A DNA stretch of 64,000 bases from NCBI GenBank assembly GCA_024291935.2, contig CM044305.1, forward strand, positions 94,480,397-94,544,396, in the 5' to 3' direction. The notes under the pieces were generated by a model. That model searched no databases and was not told the DNA's origin. It saw only the letters and a list, made by a program, of their open reading frames with translations. The position numbers and the translations under genes are program-made. Origin of the DNA: Okapia johnstoni. Its lineage: Eukaryota > Chordata > Mammalia > Artiodactyla > Giraffidae. Positions 55,860 through 64,000 of this stretch are shown piece after piece (position 1 is the first letter of the stretch; every line of letters begins with the position of its first letter).

Positions 55860-58010
55860 ACAAAAAAAAGTTAGGTAAATTTGGAAGAGAATCAGGTATT
55901 CTTAATTTGTGAAAAGTATCTACCATAAACATACAACAAAAATCACATTTAATGATGAAATTGAAGAAATCTCATAAAAGTAAGGAATATAAAACCATGC
56001 AAATATCATCACTTTCACTCAACATTGTACTGGAGGTTCAACTCAGTACAACGATGGAAGAAAAATCAGTAAGAAATACTATCATTAGGAAGGAAGAGAC
56101 AAAAATATAACTGTTTGCCTTGAAAAGGCCAAATAAATCAATAAAAGCTTACTGAAACTCAAAAGAAGAAGTGTTTTGTTCCTTTTTAATTCCTAGGGCA
56201 TTTTGGCACATTGTAGGCACTCAAATAATATTTGTTAAATGAACAAATTCAACAAACCAATCAATCAGAAAATGTAATAGGAAAACAAATTTCATTTGCA
56301 ATAGGAAAAAAATGAAGTAGTTAGGAGAAATACAATAAAACATTCAAACCTGAACAAATCTAATAATACGTTTCCAAAATTTATACAAAGTTCTAACGCT
56401 ATACTAAAGGTCTTAAAAGAAGAACTGAATAAATGAAGAGAATTACAGTTTTCCTGAGTGAAATGAATCTATTATAGAAATGTGATTTCTATTCAGATTA
56501 TTCTATAAATTAAATGCAGTTACGATAAAATTCCATGTAGGAATGTTTGTAGAATGTGAAGTTGATTCTAAAACGCACCCAGAAAAGATATTATTCAAAA
56601 ATAACCAAGACAATTTTAGAAAGGAAAAGCAGAAAAAGATTTATTCTCTCAGATATCAAAACATGTTAATAAAAACTAGTTATTCAGATAGTGTAATATC
56701 GATACAAGAATAATCAAAGAGATCAATGAAGTATAACAAAGAGTCCTAAACTAGATCCATGTAAATAAATGGAAACTCAGTATGTGATTAACAAGGAATC
56801 AAATCAGTGGGGAGAGGATGAACTCTTTGATAAATGTTATTAGGACACTTGGTGATAGGGAAAAAATATATGTAGACCCACATGCACAGAATGAAAGTGA
56901 TATCAGAGACAAAGACAGAAAAATTTCTACCTAACAATATAAACACAAATTCCAAATGAATTAAAGAGCTATATAAAAAAGCAAAAGTATTACTATATTA
57001 GAGGAAATATAGCAAAAATAATGTAAAAAGAGAGAAAGGCTTTTTAAGCAAGATTTAAAACCCAGAAACCATAAAGAAAAAAATGGATAAATTTAACACA
57101 GTCAAGAATTTTTAACTTCTGAATAAAATATTCACCATAAGCAAAGTTAAGAAATGAGATTGCAATCTACAATTACATAACTATAATCCAGTTATGATTT
57201 TAAAGTTGTAAGCATATACATTTATATGAACATAAAGTTATCCTTCTTATCAATACCACCAAAGTATGATGAATCCTTTAGAAGAGATGGGAAAGGGATG
57301 TGAATGAGCAAGCTAAAAAAAAAAGGAAATGCAAATAGACAATTAGCACAGAAAAACTGTTCAAACTTACAAGTAAGCAGATATGCCATTTTCACCCATA
57401 AGACCAGCAAATGAAATAGTGTTGATAATGTTGCAGTGAAACTGCTAGCATGTGTGTAACTTGGTTTAGACAGCAATTTGACAGTATTTAATAAAAACTG
57501 AAATACTCAGACCCAGCAAATCAATGTCAGAGAATAAACTCTAAGGAAACTCTTGCACATCTGTGTAAGGAGATGTTGAAGGATGTCCGTTGCAGAATTG
57601 TAACTGTGATTACTTGTAAACAACCTTTCGTTAGTGAAAAATAGCTAAGCAAATGATGGTATATGCATACTATGCATCAGTTATAAAAACTGCAACAGGT
57701 TTATATGTACTAACATAAAATATCCCCAAGACACACTATCGAACAAAAAAGAAATCCACTTGCAGAACATCACATACAGCTTTACAGTATATATTTTCAA
57801 AATAATCCCCACAAAACTGTGCACATGTATCTATATGTCTACAGAGACATGACAATCATCTAGAAGATTACACTACAAATATAATTTCTATCTTGGAAGA
57901 GACATGAAGTAGAAGGTTGAAGGGGCACTTTGGTATTGTTTAACATTTTTACAATGAGCAAAGACCCACATATTAGTAGTGAAATCTTTTTTAAAAAATA
58001 AACATACATA
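55860..58010 (+). repeat. Old L1: ORF2 3' part and 3' UTR
   Basis: Fragments such as aattccaaatgaattaaaga, ggaaactcagtatgtgatta and gcaaatgatggtatatgcat follow L1 order on the plus strand. Every frame is broken. The downstream 58050-58190 stretch is MIR-like on the minus strand. Confidence 0.6.
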
Positions 58011-58289
58011 CAAAAAAAAAGTGGCAAAGAAGGCAGTCAGGAACTTTACTGCAACTCCAGTCTTTTATAAGTGAGAAAACTGATCTCAAAAGAAACTGGG
58101 TGAGTGTCTTCAGGTCACACAATTAATTAGTGGGAGAACTGAAATTGAAATCCAGGGCCCTGGTTTCCCAGGCCAAGGAGTGTCACACAGGTAATCATCT
58201 CCATTATTACCTAGAATCTCCCTTGTTCCATCCAACAATAGAAGTCATTTTGTGAAGTTACCAGAATTGTCGTTTGGGGATTATTAGAC

Positions 58290-58700
58290 CAGTACCTTCT
58301 TTGTAAATGCTATATAGGCCAAACAGAACCTTTTGGCCACTGTAGAATGGAACACAACAAAACATGATTTTTTTTTCTTACCACCTATTAACCTTAAGAC
58401 AAATTACCTTGGTAATCACAATACTGGATGTTTTCTCTGTGACGTGCAAAGGGAAAACAATTCACAATAGACCTCGTCTAATGCTTTGTCGAGCTGAATG
58501 ATTACTTTGATTAAATATGTTTCTGTTCTGGCTTTAGTGTGTGATTTATCCCTAAAGTTCCCTGTACAATTCTGAAAATATTTTCATTTATACTTTCTGA
58601 AAACTTCTTTAGATCCTGAAACTTGGTCTTCAATAATTGAAGTACTAGATAGAGAATAAAGGATACCTTCTTTGGATCAACATTCTGGACCCTGCACAAC
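58290..58700 (+). repeat. Duplicated non-coding segment, copy 2 (partner 14376-14785)
   Basis: Retains ctatataggccaaacagaac, ctattaaccttaag, tttgattaaatatgtttctg and gtacaattctgaaaatattt in the same order as the partner, with the same orientation relative to the window. Confidence 0.6.
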
Positions 58701-58995
58701 ATAGCCCCAGACAACTGTTGCAGGGATTCTTGTCTCACTGAATCACAATGGACTGGGATACTTAGTGTCCATGGGGCACATCTTGTCTATTATTACCCCA
58801 AGGACATTGTTCAAACCTGCATCTCCTTCCAGTTTGGAATATTCAAATATCCATCTACCCACTCCCATGGAAAAGCAGTGCTGTATAATGGTTTTAAAAG
58901 TACAGCAGTATTGTATAGTGGTTTTAAAAGTACAAGCCTGAAGTTCAAATGCTCTCTCTTACATTTACACAGTAAATGAAGAAATGTATTTAACC

Positions 58996-59034
58996 GGGGG
59001 GGGGGAGGGGGGGGGAGGGGGAGAGGGGGGGGGG
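58996..59034. repeat. G-rich homopurine tract
   Basis: 39 bases, all but four of them G (the others A). It contains more than four G-runs and could form a G-quadruplex. Its length is likely to be unstable or misassembled. Confidence 0.9.
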
Positions 59035-59329
59035 CATCTGAATTTCAGTTTTGTTTTAAAATGGCAGTACTTCATATGGAGTTTCTGAGGACATATAATT
59101 CCCTTAGCACAGTGTCCAAAGCATGGTAAGCCATTATTATCATTACTCATCTTTCAGCAATCTCCCCACAACCCTTTTATCTTCAAAGAGGTGCAAGAGC
59201 ACATGTGGTCACATGCACATGTAAGCTGACATACGAGCTTACTTATTCACAGAACTCTTGGGTAAGAAAAGGTTGATTCTCAACCAACCAACCAACCAGA
59301 ATCAGGTCAATTGTCCAATAGCACTGTAA

Positions 59330-59537
59330 CAATTTCCTTGTGGCTCAGATGGTAAAGAATCCTCATGCAAGAGGGAGACCTGGGTTCGATCCCTGGGTTG
59401 GGAAGATCACCTGGAGGAGGGCATGGCAACCCACTCCAGTATTCTTGCCTGAAGAATCCCCATGGAAAGAGGAGCCTGGCAGGCTACAGTTCATGGGGTT
59501 GCAAAGAGTCGGACATGACTGAGCGACTAAGCACACA
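59330..59537 (+). repeat. Bov-tA SINE
   Basis: Plus-strand copy from atttccttgtggctcagatg to gactgagcgactaagca. Confidence 0.93.
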
Positions 59538-59779
59538 CAATATCTTCCCCATTCATACCTCAAAGATTATGGAAGCCTATGTTCCATTCTCAACTCTGCA
59601 TGGGCTGAGCAGTATTTAGTGGCTGACTGCAAAGAAATAGAGATGGGCTGAGTCAAAAGTACTGCCAGAAGTAAGGAGAAATTACAGATGTCAGCCCAAG
59701 CAGCATGCCAGAGTTGGGACTTCATGGGGAAAAGAAAGAGCTACTTCTACCCTAAAATATTTCCCCTGGGTCAAGATTA

Positions 59780-60415
59780 CTGGTGCCTGACATTTTTCCA
59801 TGAGAATTCTAACTCTGAAAGGTGTGAGATTTAGGGGCTTGTGCACTAGTTTCGAAAAAGTAAGTTAATTGTGGGCATGAAAAATTTAAAAGAAGGACTT
59901 ATGTCTTTAAATTGACCAATTGGTCTTCATCAAAATGCAAATATCTTATGAAAGGTACAGCATTAAGTTTTTCTCATCCATTTACACCACAGTGTGAATT
60001 TCTATATCTGGTCTGTTCCAAGAAAAACATCCAGAGAAAGCAAGCTGTCAACTAGGGAAATTAGAGAGAGGAAAAAGTCACTCCTGTGCACATGGGCATC
60101 TACCCCTATGGAGAAAGACAGCAAGAGTATTGTATAGAAGACAGCACTTAAAGATTATGTTCTAACGCAGGGACATTTATTTACAAAGCAAGTTGATAAA
60201 AAATGCATCCCACTTACTTTTTTATGTACCAAGGCAATCAAATCTCTTTAAACTGATCAGATATAAGGGACTATTTCTATTAGAGGGGATTGCATTACCA
60301 ATTGTGGCTAATTTCCTAGTATATTTCCCAGAATTTCAATGGAAAGAGCATTTGGGCATTAAATTTTTCTTTAAAGGTGCTGATTGATGATTCATATGAT
60401 GAACTACTTATCCCG
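59780..60415 (+). repeat. Locus-specific diverged repeat unit, copy H
   Basis: Carries the upstream part (tttacaccacagtgtgaatt), then atgttctaacgcagggacat, gataaaaaatgcatccca, taagggactatttctattag, ggctaatttcctagtatatt and ttctttaaag. It matches both copy F and copy A. Confidence 0.65.
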
Positions 60416-61129
60416 ACCTCCCCCAACAAAAAAAATCCTATTTAGAAAATAAAGTAGTGACTGTGAGTATTTGCTACACATAGGAACTTGAGGAAAGAAG
60501 GGGGAGGTGGGTACCTGGGAGCCAGGAAATGTTCATTCCTACAATGATAAACCTTCACAGCTGACCTCATCCCCTCACTCTGGTCAAAATTTCCATGCCA
60601 TATATCAATTCATAGTGGTGTCACTATTCTTACCCTACCACATTGCCATTATCTACTGAAGTCTCTGAATACTCCAGAAAATCACAAACTACAGAAAAAG
60701 AGATGATGGCTTCATCATCAATGGATCCTCAACTCCTTACTTAATGTCTGGCATCTAAGGTATACTCAACAGAGTTGAACAAATGAATGTGCAAGTGAAA
60801 GAATGACTGAGTGGAACTTAAGAAACCAGAGTGGAGAGAACTCCTGAATCAGGTCATCCAAGCCCTACGGTGGGAACAGAATATTCTCGTGTGGGACACT
60901 GAGAATGAATTACTTGCCATCATCCAGAGTGAAAACAGATTAAGGCCTCAAGGCCAAGCACTGCTGAAAAGCTCCTGGAACTGTAATAGTCAAACAGTAT
61001 AAGTCTTCAAAAATCTCCCTGCCATGCTCCAGCAGCCTTCAGGAGACAAAAATAATGTCTTCCTGGGAACACGTGGTCTTCAAGCTCCCATACTCTCCTA
61101 TGGAGTGGAAGAAAAACCAGATTTGGAGG

Positions 61130-61600
61130 CAGAATGACAGGATGCAAATCCATATTCTGTATCATAAACTCTAATTTCTTGGAGAAGTCATTTAAATCTT
61201 GAGAGCCTCAGTTTCTTCATCTGTAGAATGGGAATGATTAATAAAGTCTACTCTGCTGGGCTATTTTACATATACAGTGAATCAACCTAGGTGAATGAGT
61301 AAAGCAGAGATTCAGAAAATGTTACACTCTATCATCTACCCTTTTCCTTCAGTGATACTGTTGGCCTAGATTAAGAACCCCTTAGGGCCTCTGAGATTCC
61401 AGGGGCAGACATTCTTATCAAATCTGACATTTTAGATGTCAGCAAAGGCCTTGGGAGTACATGTGGGAGGAAGAGGGGGATGGGAAGGAGCAAGGGGTAG
61501 AACCACGGAGAAGTACAACCACTGTAGTTTAGGATGTGGTCAGGGAAAAGCTGGAGGAAGTACTTAAAATAAGGGGGAATTTGGGTCTGACCCATCAAAT
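61130..61600 (+). repeat. Diverged copy of the IGSF1 5' flank
   Basis: A MIR (61130-61325) is followed by ctgttggcctagattaagaa, gggcctctgagattccag, cagacattcttatcaaatct and gtcagcaaaggccttggga. These correspond to ctgctggcctggattaggtc, gggcctctgagaccctag, cagacatttcaataaatctg and accagcaaagaccttgagtg at 23050-23160, directly upstream of IGSF1. Confidence 0.6.
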
Positions 61601-61659
61601 GCCACAGTTGAAACGTTTACATTGTCAAACTTCCAGTGGCATTTAAAACTAGAAGCTAG

Positions 61660-61780
61660 GGGGGTTCTGGAAGGGGAAAACATGTACACCCGTGGTGGAT
61701 TCATGTCAGTGTATGGCAAAACCAATACAATATTGTAAAGTTAAAAAATAGATAAATAAACTAATTTAAAAAAAATAAAA
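61660..61780 (+). mobile_element. Young 5'-truncated L1-BT insertion with intact target duplication
   Basis: About 121 bases of L1 3' end (gtggtggattcatgtcagtg, caatacaatattgtaaagtt) plus an A-rich tail. Flanked by exact 16-bp copies of taaaactagaagctag at 61644-61659 and 61781-61796. Confidence 0.93.
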
Positions 61781-62363
61781 TAAAACTAGAAGCTAGAAAA
61801 ATAATCTCCAATTAGGATTACAGGTGAACTATTAGTACACAAATTTGTCAGAGAGACCCACTCATGTGGTCCTGGCCTCACCTTCCTGTGTGTAACATCA
61901 CACAGGATCGTGTCTGAGGAAAAGTGCATTTTCTGGATTCTTGGCTTTGATCTGAAAAAAAAAAGGTGAGAAACCCTCAACCTTTCTCTCTTACCATATT
62001 CTTCTGTGCTATTCTCTTATTACTGGGAGCTGAGGTCCATATGACAGTAGAATTGTGAACAATTTTTTACCCAGAGACTTGGGTTGAGATGGAAATTGCA
62101 GCTTCCTCTCTGTGAGATGGCTTCCAACTCTCCCGTTCAGGTTTTTCTGGCTTCATGATGGAGCCCACAGTCCATCTCCCTGCTTCTGTCCTTGTCGACC
62201 CTCTCGGCTGTTCTCACCCCATCACAGGACTGATTGATCTAAAGTACTCCAGATGCTGACCTATGACAGTTCGAAGGGGCTTCCCCACCCCGACCTTCGT
62301 GTCCTGCCCCAGATGAGCACTGTGCTTAACATCAAGCCTTTTACAGAAGCTTAATGACAAGTG

Positions 62364-62606
62364 AAAGTGTTGGCCTTAGTCACTTCAGTCGTGTCCAACT
62401 CTTTGGGACTCCATGGACTGTAGCCCACCAATCTCCTCTGTCCATGGAATTTGCTAGGCAAGAACACTGGAGTGGGTAACCATTCCCTTCTCCAAGGGAT
62501 CTTCCAGATCCAGGGATCGACCCGGGTCTCCTGCATTGCGGGCAGATTCTTTACCACCTGAGCCATCAGGAAAGCCCCAGACCCGAGCCACCAGGGAAGC
62601 CCCAGA
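62364..62606 (-). repeat. Bov-tA SINE with duplicated 5' end
   Basis: Reverse-strand copy whose head end (gagccatcaggaaagcccca) is followed by a second partial head end (gagccaccagggaagcccca). Confidence 0.92.
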
Positions 62607-62609
62607 AGC

Positions 62610-63515
62610 TTAATACATACAGACAATGAAACATGTGCGTTTGCATTTTCAATTCAGGGAGAAGCTGGGTTAAGGGGCACTTCAGGGTCTGGATATTGGA
62701 TAGGAAGTAGAACTAGAGTAAAGGCAGGCTCTTCAGGGAAGTGCCACACTCAGTGCTCCAAGGAGACTGGCCTCTGGAGACAGGGAGAAGCAAACAAGGA
62801 AACCAGGGTCAGGAGAGGGAACTATAAAAAAGGGGTGCAGCTTGCATTAAGCTGGCTCCTACTTATTTGTGATTCAGAAAGAGCCCAATGCTCCAGCACT
62901 AAAAGAGCTGTGCCCCCCTCCCTATCTTACAAGGACACAAGAAAGACAGAGAAGAGACACAGACCCATGAGGGCAATGGAACACTTCATAGGGGAGAAAC
63001 CTGGAGCTGCCGGCAGTGCAGTGCAGTGAATTTTATTAGTAAGCATTATCTCTCTTGCTTTCAGAAAATAAAAAATGGCCTTAATAGCTTAAGGCATCCT
63101 TACGAACAAAATATATACTGCAGCTTCCTTGTAACATTTTTCACTATAGAACAAAACAAGGCAGGTCCATCATGGACTCCATTAAAGGAGCCTTAGTTAC
63201 TGAAGTATCCAAAGTATCTTGCCATTAGGTGTTCCCAAGTCAGGAAACCTGAAGAAAGTGTTATTGTGATGCCATGAAAAATCAAAGCATCTAACAAAGT
63301 GAGATACTTTCTTTCCTTTGCTGTAATGACTGTACAGGCTACTAGCAGGACATACCTTGGCCCAGGCCCACTCTGGGTCAATAGCAACAAATCTGTAGAA
63401 CAAAGGTGAGCATAGCTTGAGTCAAGGTCAATAGCCCTACATTAATTCCAAGCAAGAGAATATGAAGAATTTGACAAGTCCACAAATACAATGTCATATA
63501 TCTATATTCTTATTT
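62610..63515. other. Intergenic, no gene seen
   Basis: No supported gene or named repeat. The open frames here are short and overlap on both strands. Confidence 0.45.
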
Positions 63516-63735
63516 GGGCTTCCCTGGTGGCTCAGATGATAAAGAATCTGCCTGCCAATGCAGGAGACCCTGTTTCTATCCCTGGGTCAGGAAGATCCCC
63601 TGGAGAAGGGCATGGCAACCCACTCCGATATTCTTGCCTGGAGAATCCCATGGACAGAGGAGCCTGGCAGGCTGCAGTCCATAGGGTTGCAAAGAGTCAG
63701 ACACGACTGAGTGACTAACACCGTCACATTTTCAC
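63516..63735 (+). repeat. Bov-tA SINE
   Basis: Well-preserved plus-strand copy with a complete gggcttccctggtggctcag start. It is one of the least diverged in the window. Confidence 0.95.
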
Positions 63736-64000
63736 ATATGCTTATTTATTCCCTTTTTACTTTCAAAAATAATTGAAGTAGCTTACAATCGGTAAGTTCT
63801 TGGTATAATTAGATTAAAATATGTTAACAAAGAATAAAAGAAGTGCAAAGGGAGGGAAATGGGAACAAACAAAACATACTGATATCCCTCCCTTATTTTT
63901 AGTATACTAAAACAATCAAGCATAATTCAGAACCAAGTTTCCTGGCAACCAAGGTGAAAGTCAAAACCTAATGTCAATACTTTGATGCTAATAGTCCCAT

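Noticed and set aside
62000..62250. Functional second IGSF1-like gene start
   Set aside because: Only weak resemblance to the leader exons, no consensus ATG/donor arrangement, and no Ig exon follows. Kept only as a possible relic in the findings.
1..64000. CRISPR array, operon or bacterial mobile system
   Set aside because: The sequence is mammalian throughout. The only regularly repeated short units are microsatellites and the SINE triplication at 55.4 kb.

Overview
The window is nuclear DNA of a ruminant, most likely a bovid. It carries about 22 tRNA-Glu-headed Bov-tA type SINEs on both strands, BovB (RTE) LINE fragments, ends of bovine-type L1 and CHR-type SINEs. The single protein-coding gene I can support is IGSF1 (immunoglobulin superfamily member 1), recognised from its protein sequence. 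IGSF1 is X-linked in mammals, so this should be X chromosome (inference). No tRNA, rRNA or CRISPR features and no prokaryotic genes were seen.

Layout. 1-14.3 kb is intergenic, rich in SINEs, L1 and BovB, and holds an L1 ORF1-like pseudogene at 12.35-13.27 kb. 14.4-23.3 kb is the IGSF1 5' flank, with nested L1/BovB, a complete solo LTR at 19,443-20,546 with a 6-bp target duplication, and a CpG-richer stretch at 21.2-21.5 kb that could hold the promoter and first non-coding exon. 23,370-36,234 (+) is the IGSF1 coding region: 19 coding exons joining into an uninterrupted 1,337-residue frame. 36.2-64 kb is intergenic, with old L1 blocks at 53.9-58.0 kb and many SINEs.

IGSF1 reads as two leukocyte-receptor-like units joined head to tail. 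Unit 1 has a signal exon, a mini-exon, five Ig exons and a transmembrane exon. Unit 2 has a signal exon, a mini-exon, seven Ig exons, a transmembrane exon and a cytoplasmic exon. Nearly every junction is phase 1. The exon joining the units still contains what looks like the second unit's old 5' leader and strong start context. A GC box and three CCAAT motifs lie just upstream of it. Intron 6 uses a GC-AG donor. Reading through the exon 4 donor gives a short ORF that resembles, from memory, the known short human isoform.

The least expected observation is a family of diverged non-coding segments, roughly 200-800 bp long, recurring at least seven times on both sides of IGSF1 (3.3, 10.2, 11.8, 37.5, 49.6, 52.4 and 60.0 kb), all in the same orientation. 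Two further paired segments (14.4 with 58.3 kb, and the immediate IGSF1 5' flank at 22.8-23.3 kb with 61.1-61.6 kb) suggest that the locus grew by repeated local duplication and that a decayed copy of the IGSF1 5' end may lie near 58-62 kb. All alignments were made by eye; identity figures are rough.
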